52,622 nucleotides of DNA from Cronobacter malonaticus LMG 23826 (GCF_001277215.2 NZ_CP013942.1:1-52622); one strand, 5' to 3'; shown: positions 1 to 8,168, counted from the stretch's first letter. Notes: generated by a model not told the origin, from the letters alone. Translations and numbers: made by a program.

Positions 1-845
1 TGACTGAACAATCCTCTGCGGAACCGCGGTATCGTGACGACGAAAACGCCTGGCTGATCACCCTTCCGGAAAAGCGAAACGGGGCACACTTTTTCCAGGC
101 TCTTACCCTTGTAGCCATCAGAACCGTCAGTGACGTCTATTATCCTGCAGCTGTTAGTGTAGAAGACCGTTCCCCCAGACGTCTGGTGCGCCGTGAGTGT
201 GAGCTGAAACTCTACTGGCGTGGCGGTGGCTGGCATCAGGAAAAATCCTTTCTGGCCCGTTACACCATCAATCTTTATGACGGTACCACCCAGCTTAACC
301 TGACCAACAGTGACTTTATTCTGGATTACGAGCTACGGGGACGCGGGCTCGGATCGTGGATCATGCAGCAACTGGTCAGCTGGGCAAAAAGCCTGCCGTC
401 TGATACGCCCGTGAAATCGATCCGGACGGGGCCCGCCGATGAAGAAGATGCAGAAAACCATGCCCGGCGTGACCGGTTCTGGCACGGACTGGGATTTCGC
501 TTTGCCCCTGGCAGCAGATCGTCGCTTCCCCTGAGTGTTGGCGAACTACAGCTGCCGGCAGGCAGCGGTACGAAGCCGGACGTGACTCAGCTGCAAAAGG
601 GCGTGCATATTCTTACTCAGACCAACGACCTGTACAGACTAAAGCTTGAGGCCAACGGCCATGCTCTTAAAGTCAGCAGAGAAGAGATCGCTCGTCTCAC
701 CCGCCTGCAGCCGCGTATGCTGCTTATCCAGTTCATCAGCGTACCGTTTACGCTGCTGTCCTGGCTCGTTCATCAGGTGAAGCGACATTCTGCTGCCAGG
801 CATGCTCAGCAAAAAGACACCCACCCGGACGATCATGAAGGATAA
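1..845 (+). CDS. GNAT-like protein with C-terminal membrane helix (start codon at window edge)
   Basis: The frame is open from base 3, and the first bases TG would complete an ATG if the preceding base is A, giving about 281 residues. Residues about 113-122 (RGRGLGSWIM) resemble acetyl-CoA binding motif A of GNAT acetyltransferases, and residues 157-166 (RDRFWHGLGF) resemble motif B. Residues about 240-259 form one hydrophobic helix near the C-terminus, so the protein may sit on the inner membrane. The substrate is unknown. It ends with TAA just before the recombinase gene, whose ribosome site lies in its last codons, so the two are probably cotranscribed. The GNAT fold is inferred from two short motifs only. 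Confidence 0.6.
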   Translation, partial: TEQSSAEPRYRDDENAWLITLPEKRNGAHFFQALTLVAIRTVSDVYYPAAVSVEDRSPRRLVRRECELKLYWRGGGWHQEKSFLARYTINLYDGTTQLNLTNSDFILDYELRGRGLGSWIMQQLVSWAKSLPSDTPVKSIRTGPADEEDAENHARRDRFWHGLGFRFAPGSRSSLPLSVGELQLPAGSGTKPDVTQLQKGVHILTQTNDLYRLKLEANGHALKVSREEIARLTRLQPRMLLIQFISVPFTLLSWLVHQVKRHSAARHAQQKDTHPDDHEG

Positions 846-849
846 CTAT

Positions 850-1623
850 GTGACCATGACTAATTATCCCGCCCTCCCTCCGCAGGCGGCCTCGTTACCC
901 GTCGCCATCGATTATCCAGCCGCACTGGCGCTGCGTCAGATGGCGCTCGTTCAGGATGAACTGCCGAAATACCTGCTGGCACCGGAGGTCAGCGCCCTGC
1001 TCCACTATGTGCCGGATCTGCACCGCAAGATGCTGCTGGCAACCCTCTGGAATACCGGCGCGCGCATTAACGAGGCGCTAGCGCTTACCCGGAGTGATTT
1101 CTCGCTGACGTCATCCCTGCCTTTCGTTCAGCTGGCAACCCTTAAACAGCGCGCGGAGAAAGCTGCGCGGACGGCAGGTCGGGCACCGGCCGGCAGCCAG
1201 GCGCATCGCCTGGTGCCACTGTCAGATCAGCATTACGTCAGCCAGCTGCAGATGATGGTGGCCACTCTGAAAATTCCGCTGGAGCGCCGTAACAAGCGTA
1301 CCGGCAGAACTGAAAAAGCGCGTATCTGGGAAATCACCGACCGCACCGTACGCACGTGGATTAATGAGGCCGTCGATGCCGCTGCTGCTGATGGTGTCAC
1401 GTTCTCGGTGCCGGTGACACCGCACACGTTCCGGCATTCCTACGCCATGCACATGCTGTACGCCGGCATTCCGCTGAAGGTGCTACAGAGTCTGATGGGG
1501 CATAAATCGGTAAGCTCGACGGAGGTATACACGAAAGTGTTTGCGCTGGATGTCGCCGCACGGCATAGGGTTCAATTTTCAATGGCAGAAGCTGATGCTG
1601 TTGCAATGTTGAAAATCAGATAG
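850..1623 (+). CDS. resD: ResD-type tyrosine recombinase (plasmid multimer resolution)
   Basis: This is a tyrosine site-specific recombinase closely resembling the D protein (ResD) of F, which resolves plasmid multimers. Counting from the GTG at 850, the catalytic set is visible: R72 in NTGARINEAL, H192 and R195 in HTFRH, H218 in LMGHKS and nucleophile Y227 in EVYTKVF. I chose GTG 850 because AAGGA lies 7 bases upstream; ATG 835 and ATG 856 are in-frame alternatives. The length of 257 residues is close to what I recall for F ResD. It sits beside the RepFIB replicon. Its target site should lie nearby, perhaps in 1624-1700, but I could not delimit it. Confidence 0.88.
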   Translation: MTMTNYPALPPQAASLPVAIDYPAALALRQMALVQDELPKYLLAPEVSALLHYVPDLHRKMLLATLWNTGARINEALALTRSDFSLTSSLPFVQLATLKQRAEKAARTAGRAPAGSQAHRLVPLSDQHYVSQLQMMVATLKIPLERRNKRTGRTEKARIWEITDRTVRTWINEAVDAAAADGVTFSVPVTPHTFRHSYAMHMLYAGIPLKVLQSLMGHKSVSSTEVYTKVFALDVAARHRVQFSMAEADAVAMLKIR

Positions 1624-1698
1624 CTAAATTTTGCGCTATGTGAACAAAGCAAGGCTTTGAGGGTATAACAGGCCAGACTTCATCTAGCGCAATGTCAT

Positions 1699-2000
1699 TA
1701 TGAATATAACCGCTATTATATATTTCCTGACGATCAGAACGGTTTGGCTTCTGGCTGGGCGTTAACTCAGCCTCCAACAAGGTGGTTACTTTCATAAATA
1801 GCTCGCTGCGTTCATAACAAGCGGCTACTTTCATAAGATCGCCTGACTTCAGGCACCTCTTTATTCATGCAATTTAGGCTATCCCCTTGTCATCAATGCC
1901 CTCAGGCTATCAAAAGATGAGTACCTTATGAAAGCAACCGCTTTTAAACAATCAAAAGTATGAATGCAGCCGCTTTCAAACAGTTTATGAATGTGACCGC
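1699..2000 (+). repeat. RepFIB iterons on the 3' side of repB (direct and inverted copies)
   Basis: Six degenerate copies of the 15-bp iteron TATGAAAGTAACCGC are present. Four are on the + strand at 1699-1713, 1927-1941, 1959-1973 and 1986-2000. Two are inverted at 1782-1796 and 1821-1835. Several carry TATGAAT in place of TATGAAA and differ in the middle, so they are more diverged than the five copies on the other side of repB. In RepFIB replicons such outlying sites bind Rep and take part in copy-number control and incompatibility. Confidence 0.85.
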
Positions 2001-2002
2001 CT

Positions 2003-2875
2003 TCACGCTACTGGCAACGTAAGGCGCGGCGATCGAGAGTGAACAATGAACATGATTTCCCTACCCTTTTTGGTTTCTGTGTAATCAAGATAACCAATGC
2101 TTTTTAAATCCTTCATCGCGCGCCGTATAGTTGCATTCTGGTCCTTTACCTGAGATTCCATTGCAAGCCTTTCACGCAGCCGCTTCATGGAGACATACAA
2201 CGTACCGGCAGGCATACTTTCGAAATAGACATAAAGGGATTGGGCTGATTCCTTACGGGATAATGCTGACAGCGCTTTCAGTCCGAGTAAAACCTTATGA
2301 TCATAGCGATATAGCTCCCATAGACTCGGATCTCCAACTATCTCAACTTCATTCGTTTCCATATCAAGTTGCGCACGTTGGACAAGGTGGGTTACGAGGC
2401 TGCGCTTGCCATCCTGGCTGCGAAACGAAAGAGTCACGCTAGACAGGTTAAAAAGAGATTCGCTTAATCGATTTCTGGCTCGGCCATTGATGTCGGTTGG
2501 TCTCAGACCGCACATCCTTGCGAACTCTGAGAAAGGTAGACAAATTTTGTCGGAGGTATAACCATACTTGGAGAAAGCTGAAATAATCCCGATCCAAGTC
2601 TTAAAGTCGGTTGACATACCGAGCTTAGCCCCCTGGATTTTGATATTGGTGTACCCTTCCTGCCGCGCAACTTCCAGGCTTGAAAGTTCTTCCGACGCAT
2701 CAATAAGAAAATCACGTTTTCCCTTCTCTTTTGGAGATACCGGAGTGAACACACTGAGGCGTAACAAAGCCACAGGCTGAACAGTTTTGTTACTGTTCGG
2801 CGTCAGTTCATAACTCTCCCCTGACTCTTTCTTTTTGATCGCAAAAGGACTTTGCTGCGCTTCAGAATTTTCCAT
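2003..2875 (-). CDS. repB: RepFIB-family replication initiator
   Basis: This 290-residue initiator belongs to the Rep_3 superfamily (RepFIB branch). It should bind the flanking iterons and open the origin. Recognisable family stretches include VQPVALLRLSVF near the N-terminus, FKTWIGII, KVLLGLKALSALSRKESAQ in the middle and RRAMKDLKSIGYLDYTE near the end, arranged as the two winged-helix domains of the family. It is shorter than the roughly 325-residue RepFIB I recall, mainly because the charged C-terminal tail is missing. It is read leftward away from the 21-bp iteron array, with a DnaA box abutting the start codon. Regulation is probably autoregulation through iterons. It appears to be a diverged RepFIB subtype; assigning the subtype needs a replicon database. 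Confidence 0.93.
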   Translation of the reverse strand: MENSEAQQSPFAIKKKESGESYELTPNSNKTVQPVALLRLSVFTPVSPKEKGKRDFLIDASEELSSLEVARQEGYTNIKIQGAKLGMSTDFKTWIGIISAFSKYGYTSDKICLPFSEFARMCGLRPTDINGRARNRLSESLFNLSSVTLSFRSQDGKRSLVTHLVQRAQLDMETNEVEIVGDPSLWELYRYDHKVLLGLKALSALSRKESAQSLYVYFESMPAGTLYVSMKRLRERLAMESQVKDQNATIRRAMKDLKSIGYLDYTETKKGREIMFIVHSRSPRLTLPVA

Positions 2876-2884
2876 TTATCCACA
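2876..2884 (+). promoter_or_regulatory. DnaA box abutting repB start codon
   Basis: TTATCCACA, a perfect consensus DnaA box, touches the repB start codon. A second one in inverse orientation, TGTGGATAA, lies at 3120-3128, so the iteron array and the Dam-site cluster lie between two DnaA boxes. Confidence 0.75.
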
Positions 2885-2909
2885 TCCAGTGAGTAAAAGC
2901 AGCTGTCTT

Positions 2910-3010
2910 TATGAAAGTAACCGCATTTAACTTATGAAAATAACCGCCTATGTTATGAAAGTAAACGCTTTAACTATGAAAGTAACCGCCCAGTTTATGA
3001 AAATAACCGC
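2910..3010 (+). repeat. RepFIB iteron array (five direct copies)
   Basis: Five near-identical 15-bp iterons of the form TATGAAARTAACCGC lie at 2910, 2933, 2954, 2975 and 2996. The last four are spaced exactly 21 bp, about two helical turns; the first gap is 23 bp. The third copy has AAACGC. All point the same way, upstream of repB. This is the expected Rep-binding array for initiation and for repB autoregulation. Confidence 0.93.
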
Positions 3011-3142
3011 CATGATCGCTATTTAATTAATATAAAACAGTGGGTTATAGATAAGGTGATCTCTATTGAACTGTAATGATCTATATAATGATCTGATCAA
3101 TTGATCTATCAGGTGAATATGTGGATAAAGTACTACGTGATC
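3011..3142. other. Probable RepFIB origin: AT-rich DNA with clustered Dam sites
   Basis: Directly beyond the iterons the DNA becomes very AT-rich and contains seven GATC sites, at 3014, 3058, 3078, 3090, 3095, 3103 and 3139, followed by an inverted DnaA box at 3120-3128. AT-rich, Dam-dense DNA next to iterons and DnaA boxes is the usual unwinding and sequestration zone of a theta origin. From 3143 to 3339 I see no convincing gene; a 40-codon frame at 3145-3267 has no ribosome site. Confidence 0.7.
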
Positions 3143-3339
3143 ATATGGCTATAAATCTTGCTACGTGCGTACATGCTAACACCTATCTTGAGGCCCTATA
3201 CTCGTTAGCAGCCAAGTACGATTACACTTTGTATCAAGCCTACAAACCAAACGCCCATAACCTATAGATGTTTCACTTAGCCAACTAAAGTAATCATTCA
3301 CTTAAGAAAGAACATTTGAGATAATGAGTAAAAACTCAC

Positions 3340-3579
3340 TTACTCATTATCTTTTAACCACGAATCAACGAGATCATTCATTACATCTGAAATAGAAGCG
3401 CCTTTTCGGGCACATGCGGCTTTCAATCTCTGATGTTTTTCTTCTGCCATATTGAAATTGACGCGTTTCTGTATACCCGATGGTTGGGCTGATATAACTT
3501 TATCTAAATCCCTGTTTTCACCGAAGGTCATAACCCGAGGTGAGGCAGTCTGATTACGGTTCTGTTTTACTAAGCTCAT
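3340..3579 (-). CDS. parG: ParG-like partition protein, ribbon-helix-helix centromere binder
   Basis: This 79-residue protein closely resembles ParG of plasmid TP228: a mobile N-terminal tail with MTFGENRDLDKV, then a C-terminal ribbon-helix-helix from about residue 36 with KRVNFN as the DNA-contacting strand and ARKGASISDVMNDLV as the helices. ParG dimers bind the centromere, stimulate the ParF ATPase and repress the operon. ATG 3579 is chosen because GGAG stands 8 bases upstream. It lies just downstream of parF on the same strand, with ACTC/GAGT motifs in the gap. It completes a type Ib partition cassette. Confidence 0.92.
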   Translation of the reverse strand: MSLVKQNRNQTASPRVMTFGENRDLDKVISAQPSGIQKRVNFNMAEEKHQRLKAACARKGASISDVMNDLVDSWLKDNE

Positions 3580-3585
3580 AACAAC

Positions 3586-3613
3586 ACTCCAGCACACATT
3601 TACTCATTTGAGT
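3586..3613. promoter_or_regulatory. ACTC/GAGT boxes between parF and parG
   Basis: ACTC at 3586 and 3602 and GAGT at 3610 lie in AT-rich DNA between the two par genes, matching the tetramer-box style of ParG sites. They may form an internal ParG-binding site. Confidence 0.4.
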
Positions 3614-3631
3614 TTATGTGTAAATGTGTAT

Positions 3632-4249
3632 TTAATCAATTAATTTAAGGATCTCACCTGCAAGCACTTCTATCTCACCTTTGGCAGCTCCGTCATTAGT
3701 ATCAAACACCGTTTCGCCATCAAGAACAGATTTCACATAGCTCTGTCTTTGTGTAATAGACGTTTTTAAAGAAGGAATTCCTGTTGCAGCGATGCTCTCA
3801 CGCAGAACACCAAGCATCGTAGCTTGCTCGATTTTGCGTGTAATAAGGAAACGGCACTCAACAGGTCTGCTGTATGACTGAGCTTCCAGCACACTTATAA
3901 CTGCACCAGAAGCTGAAAAATCCAATGGTGACGGTGTCACTGGAATGATAACCAGATCACTGACCATAACTGCAGCGGCAGTAATTACAGAAAGCGCACC
4001 TGCTCCATCAATGATGACATAGTCATAATCTGCAAGTTCTTTTCTTATTGTATAAACATCCTTTTCAGATGCTGCAGTGAATACGTCAAAGTTCGCTTTT
4101 TCAGCCTTGTTCCAGTTTGCAAGGCTTTGCTGCGGATCGGTGTCTACAACAGCCACGCGATGTCTCTTAGCAATACTGGTACTGACGTTAATTGTGACAG
4201 TAGTTTTACCGCTCCCACCTTTTGGATTCAAAAACGATATTACTTTCAT
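3632..4249 (-). CDS. parF: ParF-like ParA-superfamily partition ATPase
   Basis: This 205-residue Walker-type ATPase matches TP228 ParF in length and sequence. The deviant Walker A is KGGSGKTT at residues 10-17, VVDTDPQQS follows as the switch I region, and VIIDGAG is the Walker B-like strand. It lacks the N-terminal HTH of type Ia ParA proteins, so it is type Ib and relies on ParG for repression and centromere binding. It polymerises or gradients on the nucleoid to separate plasmid copies. It is the first gene of a leftward parFG operon whose upstream region (4260-4375) is full of ACTC/GAGT motifs. Confidence 0.95.
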   Translation of the reverse strand: MKVISFLNPKGGSGKTTVTINVSTSIAKRHRVAVVDTDPQQSLANWNKAEKANFDVFTAASEKDVYTIRKELADYDYVIIDGAGALSVITAAAVMVSDLVIIPVTPSPLDFSASGAVISVLEAQSYSRPVECRFLITRKIEQATMLGVLRESIAATGIPSLKTSITQRQSYVKSVLDGETVFDTNDGAAKGEIEVLAGEILKLID

Positions 4250-4259
4250 TTACACCTCA

Positions 4260-4375
4260 CATTTTACTCATATGAGTTTATGAGTATTTACTGTAATGAG
4301 TTTTTAAGTAAGCAGTTTAAAGCATAAAGGCAAATGTGTAAATGAAATTATGTGTATTTACTCATATGAGTATAA
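4260..4375. promoter_or_regulatory. parH-like centromere/operator upstream of parF
   Basis: AT-rich DNA carries six tetramer boxes: ACTC at 4266 and 4360, and GAGT at 4274, 4282, 4298 and 4368. Two identical 12-bp palindromes ACTCATATGAGT occur, at 4266-4277 and 4360-4371. TP228 parH and its operator are built from ACTC-like tetramers spaced by AT-rich DNA and bound by ParG, so this is the likely centromere and parFG operator. Confidence 0.75.
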
Positions 4376-4576
4376 AGACTTAGATACAAATGTGTCCGCC
4401 TACGGTCGGACACAGAATAAATATCCACAGAAACGCGCGTAGCGATGTTTGGCTAATAGCTTTGTCAGTGAAGGGACGATGGTGTCTTAAGGGGGTATCT
4501 GAAGACGACGACACAGGCCCATGGTTACAACTGTATCCATAGAGCATCTGCGGAAACATTATAAATCATTATTTCA

Positions 4577-4604
4577 ACTCATTTGAGTTTTTGAGTAGAT
4601 GAGT
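4577..4604. promoter_or_regulatory. Detached ACTC/GAGT cluster
   Basis: ACTC at 4577 and GAGT at 4585, 4593 and 4601 recur at exact 8-bp spacing about 200 bp beyond the main parF upstream cluster. The regular spacing suggests a further ParG binding array. No gene adjoins it. Confidence 0.5.
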
Positions 4605-5152
4605 GATGTGGTTTCGTACGATGAAAATTGATAGTTATGTCAGCACCTACATAAGACATAAGGGTGGGGCTCTGAAATGCTCGGCCATACTGGGAGTTAC
4701 ACCGTCATCTGTAGTGCATTAACCAACCGATAATCTTACTGAGAACAAATCAACAACCACGACACGATACAGCCAGCCTTAATGTGTCCTGACGTAGGTT
4801 TATCTAACGCTCATACGGAGCATCTGGATTGGGTCGCTTCTCGAACCCGTGTTTAGCGACACGATACTGGCCTCACCTTTGCGTGCCCGAAGCCTACGTT
4901 AAAGTGAATAGCGCGCCGTTATGATTCATGAGGTTCTGGGAATATTAGGAAAAGAATGACCGGGGAAAATGGTAAGCGTTTATACAGGCTTAAGGCTGTT
5001 AGTCCTGGGCAGATAATCGACATGGGGATATAATGCCCGTGGCGCTTGAGGCTTTTTGTCTCATGACGTTCACGTGGTGTGTAACATTGTTGTGAGGCAG
5101 AAAGAAGAAAGCCCCGAAGGTAATTTTTCAATTAACCAACGAGGCCATCTGC
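4605..5152. other. Intergenic stretch, no supported gene
   Basis: I see no frame with a ribosome site and family resemblance here. The right end, about 5060-5152, is the probable untranslated leader of the hok/mok mRNA and overlaps where a Sok antisense RNA would be made. Confidence 0.4.
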
Positions 5153-5293
5153 ATGCTTGAACAACATCAGGATAGCCTCTTACCCGCCGTAAAGCAAGGA
5201 GAAGAAGGCCATGAAACTGCCGCGAAGCACTCTGTTCTGGTGCGTATTAACCGTATGTTTAACGCTGTTGATATTCACATTCCTGACGCGTAA
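5153..5293 (+). CDS. mok: Mok-like overlapping reading frame
   Basis: A 46-codon frame begins 58 bases before the hok start, overlaps hok in another frame and ends at TAA 5291. In R1, Mok translation through the hok ribosome site is what permits Hok synthesis, and Sok antisense RNA blocks mok. The arrangement here (start upstream, overlap, termination inside hok) is the same. The peptide itself is not expected to have a function; it is called from its position relative to hok. Confidence 0.6.
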   Translation: MLEQHQDSLLPAVKQGEEGHETAAKHSVLVRINRMFNAVDIHIPDA

Positions 5294-5369
5294 TTCGCTT
5301 TGTGAATTACGACTGAAGGACGGGCAAAGGGAGTTCGCTGCGTTTCTGGCTTACGAATCCGGTAAGTAG
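5211..5369 (+). CDS. hok: Hok-family type I toxin (post-segregational killing)
   Basis: This 52-residue peptide strongly resembles Hok of R1. It starts with MKLPRS, has one membrane span (about residues 9-25, [13 protein letters not shown]), then LTRNSLCEL and the family ending AYESGK. Hok inserts in the inner membrane and collapses the membrane potential in plasmid-free daughters. GGAGAAGAAGG upstream supplies the ribosome site. A mok-like frame overlaps it and a strong hairpin follows its stop at 5378. The Sok antisense promoter should lie on the opposite strand around 5060-5160; I did not resolve it. The gene looks intact. Confidence 0.92.
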   Translation: MKLPRSTLFWCVLTVCLTLLIFTFLTRNSLCELRLKDGQREFAAFLAYESGK

Positions 5370-5377
5370 CAATCTGG

Positions 5378-5400
5378 AGGCGGGGGAAACCCCGCCTTTT
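5378..5400 (+). terminator. Terminator-like hairpin after hok
   Basis: AGGCGGGG (5378-5385), loop GAAA, CCCCGCCT (5390-5397), then TTT. It is an 8-bp perfect stem with a GNRA-type loop 8 bases past the hok stop. In the hok family the 3' end also folds back on the leader, so it may contribute to mRNA stability as well. Confidence 0.75.
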
Positions 5401-5445
5401 CAGAGCAGATGTTGGATTGCATTGCCACGAGCGCCTTTATAAGGG

Positions 5446-5475
5446 GCTGTCAGTTCAGGCTGGCAGCTCTTTTTT
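5446..5475 (+). terminator. Second terminator-like hairpin
   Basis: GCTGTCAG (5446-5453) pairs with CTGGCAGC (5460-5467), allowing one G-U pair, and is followed by TCTTTTTT. It would insulate hok from the DNA to the right. Confidence 0.6.
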
Positions 5476-6676
5476 CTGCATATAGGCCGGTGAAGCCCGT
5501 CGGCAGATTCTGCAGGCAGGGGTTTATATAAGGCTGATGAAAATATTGACGCCATCAAATTTCTAATGTTGCCTGCGGGCGTTTAGCGCTTATTTGCACA
5601 GGCTACGCTGAAATATCAGTGTAAGATGAAAATAAACTAGTTATCATTAATCAGGTTCTTGACTGGCGCGTCCCGACAACAATAAGTAGATGTGAATCCT
5701 AAAATTAACAGTATGTAGGAAAATGTTAGTGATGGCGGTTTATCAGTAAACCCTCATTCTTCGTTGAATTACCATATGCCTTTTGAGTTTTTTGCAGCAG
5801 GCTGAATAGAACGCTAACCAGAAGGTTAACAAAACGACACTGCTAATTGACGGTTGTATCCAATAATCGGGGGCAGGTAAGTAATAATAATTCCTTTTGT
5901 GGTTAAATTTACACTTTTCTCACTTAATAGCTTTTGCACTTAATGAAAATAATTAGTGGTTTTTGGTAAGTCTATAGGTTCTTTTTTTGTATTTCTTTTT
6001 ACTACTTTTTGTTGTTTCGATTAGATATTACCAATTTTCTGCTTTTCGTTGTGAAGTACGTTCGCGAAAATTATATGTTTGGATCAAACAAACGAGCGGG
6101 ACCGCCAGAAATCAGAGTGGTATTTATCAAGCCAGTAGAGCCTTCCATAAAAAACTCTAAGAAAACAACCTAATCAGAAAAGAAACGCCTTACAAACACG
6201 CAGGGGGCGCTTCAGATGCAGAAGTTAATCATATCAAAAATAATCTTTTGCACTAGCAAAAGATTATATCAGGCCGCTCTTTACCTAACCCTTAAAACAT
6301 CACACCCCACGCAAGACGTTGTCTTGCAGATTAAATCTTTAATTTCAGCCATATACGATGAAAAAGTTTCGTCTGTCGGTAGGTTTAAGCTAAAACCATC
6401 ACACAATCCGACACTAAAAGTTAACACGATCCTGATACCTGTTAGTGTCGATATGTCTCACCCCTATCACACAAAGGTAGATGACGAGGATTTTCATTGA
6501 GATGGTTGTCGCATGGTGTCACACTGTCGCACATTACAGAGCCGGATTGTACTACTGTATAAGATGCCTAAGTGTTGGATTGTGCGATGCTCGCGGCCTG
6601 ACTCCAAAAAGAACTTACACAACCAGTTAGCTTTATGTAGTGTCGGTTTCGACACCACCTTACCTAAGAAGAAAAT
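5476..6676. other. AT-rich noncoding region upstream of traM, probable oriT remnant
   Basis: In F-like plasmids oriT lies directly before traM. This 1.2-kb AT-rich stretch holds several inverted repeats and recurring GTGTCG/TGTCGC motifs (near 6442, 6525 and 6640). One is a perfect hairpin, GTGTCG (6640-6645) with CGACAC (6650-6655), just ahead of traM, where TraM binding sites are expected. A 94-codon frame at 6216-6500 shows no family resemblance and I do not call it. I could not identify a nic site. Confidence 0.4.
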
Positions 6677-7060
6677 ATCGGAAAACTTGGTATTTACCTT
6701 AAAGATAAAATTGAACGAGAAGTGCGTGATATTGTTTCTAAAGATATTCAGAACGGCGCCTCTCCGGGAGAGGTAAACATCTCAGCAACCTGCAATGAAT
6801 TAATTCGCTTCGGCCTTCTTTTTTATAAAAATCGCGAGAACGGAGAGGATAAGTTTGACCTAGAAGGCTACCGGCGTGACCTGCTAAGAAAAGCAGCTGG
6901 CTCACGAGAGGGCGTGGTGCTCATATCAACACTGGTCGCAGAAATGTATGTGAAGATGATGGGCAAAGAAGGGGAGGGAAGCCTTGAAGATACGCTGGAT
7001 TTATTGCTGAGCGGAATCAACACAGCAGAGGATGAAGCAGAACAACATCAAAAAGTGGCG
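6677..7060 (+). pseudogene. traM: traM-like relaxosome gene, start codon changed and 3' end fused to traA
   Basis: The protein pattern KLGIYLKDKIEREV followed by NGASPGEVNISATCNELIRFGL matches the ribbon-helix-helix end of TraM, which binds near oriT and contacts the TraD coupling protein. The codon aligned with the usual start is ATC at 6677; the next legal start, GTG 6722, would drop the DNA-binding strand. The C-terminal part runs without a stop into traA sequence at about 7060, so traM's own end, traJ and traY are missing. It is probably non-functional for transfer. The exact fusion point is uncertain by tens of bases. Confidence 0.6.
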
Positions 7061-7368
7061 GCATTTTCTATAAAGTCACGAATTTCCAAGCAGAAAAATT
7101 TTAAATTCGCGCTGGCTAATGGTGGGCTGCTTGCCGCACTTATTATTGCTACCATCCCTCGTTCGCCGGTAGTACTGATTTACTGTCCTCACAGGATGCT
7201 ACCGTGAGCGGGACATTTGGCCACGGCTCCTCGCTGGAAAAATACTTTTATTACGGTGAAATCGTTATGGCCGCATTCACCTATATCAAAGTGCGTTCCC
7301 CGCTGGTATTTGTTGGCCTGATTATGCTTTTAGTCTTCACCCGCCTCGGCTTTTCTCTGGCAGGTTAA
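7061..7368 (+). pseudogene. traA: traA pilin gene with -1 frameshift
   Basis: The first part encodes a signal-like segment (FALANGGLLAALIIATIP). The remainder, from FAGSTDLLSSQDATV through two hydrophobic helices to FTRLGFSLAG, is in another frame and reads as a mature F-type pilin of about 66 residues. The switch lies near 7160 at ATCCCTCG, where one missing base in the C run would restore the frame. The signal peptidase site would be A-F-A before GSTD. It also lacks its own upstream region because of the traM fusion. Either it is decayed or the missing base is a sequencing error. Confidence 0.72.
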
Positions 7369-7370
7369 AC

Positions 7371-7463
7371 ATGACCAGGGAAGAAGATAAATATAACTTC
7401 CCGGAAACGCTCAAACACCAATCCCGCTTACCGGCACGCCAGGCCTTATCATCATGCCGGTGA
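7371..7463 (+). pseudogene. traL: traL 5' fragment
   Basis: It starts 2 bases after traA, as in F. The first residues, KYNFPETLKHQSR, match the N-terminus of TraL, a pilus assembly protein normally of about 100 residues. After about 19 codons the similarity stops and an unrelated tail ends at TGA 7461. This marks the left breakpoint of the deletion that removed the rest of the tra operon. In another frame the joined DNA (about 7418-7561) reads as an unidentified 3' gene end containing MPVTGAKPANITVLEGG. Confidence 0.7.
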
Positions 7464-8117
7464 CTGGTGCGAAGCCAGCCAACATTACCGTGCTGGAAGG
7501 AGGCGAAACCGCAGAAGAGATTCAGTTAGCCATCAGAAAAGCTGAACAGACGTCGCGATAATTTTACCGGTCTGGCTGCGTATGATGGCATTTCCGCCAA
7601 AATCATCATTCTTAACGCAGTGCATCCATTCAGCTTAAATTCCCCTGCGCTTCCTCGCTCAGACCGTTCACGGTCTGAGTCTGCGGCGAGCCCTCCCGGT
7701 TTTTTCCGACAGGTTTTGATACCGCCTTCTGAAGCCTGAAAGGAGAAGCCGGTCACGGTATTTTTCCCGGAACATGAAAATTTTCAGCAGTCGCACACTT
7801 GCTGAGCGGTGACAGGTAGAAAATTAGCAGGCAAAGCGGTAGACTTCTGCGAGCCGGGACGCCTGTGGTGAGGTATCTGGCTGATATATTTTATATTTCT
7901 GACTTAACTGAAATTGCCCGTTCAGGACTGGTGTGGTGACCGGAAATGAGCGGATGCGGTGAAAGCCTGTGGTGAGGCTGAAGCCGGACAGATAAGGCAG
8001 AAAAAATTTCTGCGTTCGTTAATGCGACCGGGCGGAGAAGGAAGGACAAAAGGATTGGGCGCGTCCGTAAGACGCTCAGGAGCGGGAAAGGCAGTTGCCG
8101 GAGCCCGAATGCAAAAA
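7464..8117. other. Region between tra remnant and RepA control locus, no supported gene
   Basis: It contains the end of an unidentified reading frame (to 7561), an inverted repeat CAGACCGTTCACGGTCTG near 7660-7680, and G-rich upstream DNA of the second replicon. No intact gene and no CopB-like repressor gene was found. Confidence 0.4.
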
Positions 8118-8168
8118 CCCCCTGAAATCTGCTAACGAACTTGGCGGAACGTACAGATATTCAGGGGG
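8118..8168 (-). ncRNA. CopA/RNAI-type antisense RNA hairpin (incompatibility determinant)
   Basis: A long stem is visible: CCCCCTGAA plus ATCTG (8118-8131) pairs with CAGAT plus TTCAGGGGG (8154-8168), 14 bp with one bulged base. The 22-base loop contains TTGGCG at 8141-8146. In IncFII and I-complex replicons the counter-transcript of this hairpin binds the rep leader. TTGGCG is the I-complex loop that forms a pseudoknot with CGCCA-type sequence; CGCCA occurs at 8234-8238. The structure is seen; that it is transcribed from the minus strand is inferred. Confidence 0.65.

Noticed and set aside
3145..3267. 40-codon plus-strand frame next to the RepFIB origin
   Set aside because: No ribosome site; a start at GTG 3121 would overlap the DnaA box. 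Left as noncoding.
4919..5131. 70-codon minus-strand frame
   Set aside because: It overlaps the hok/mok leader on the antisense strand and shows no protein features.
6216..6500. 94-codon frame before traM
   Set aside because: No ribosome site or family pattern; it lies in the probable oriT region full of inverted repeats.
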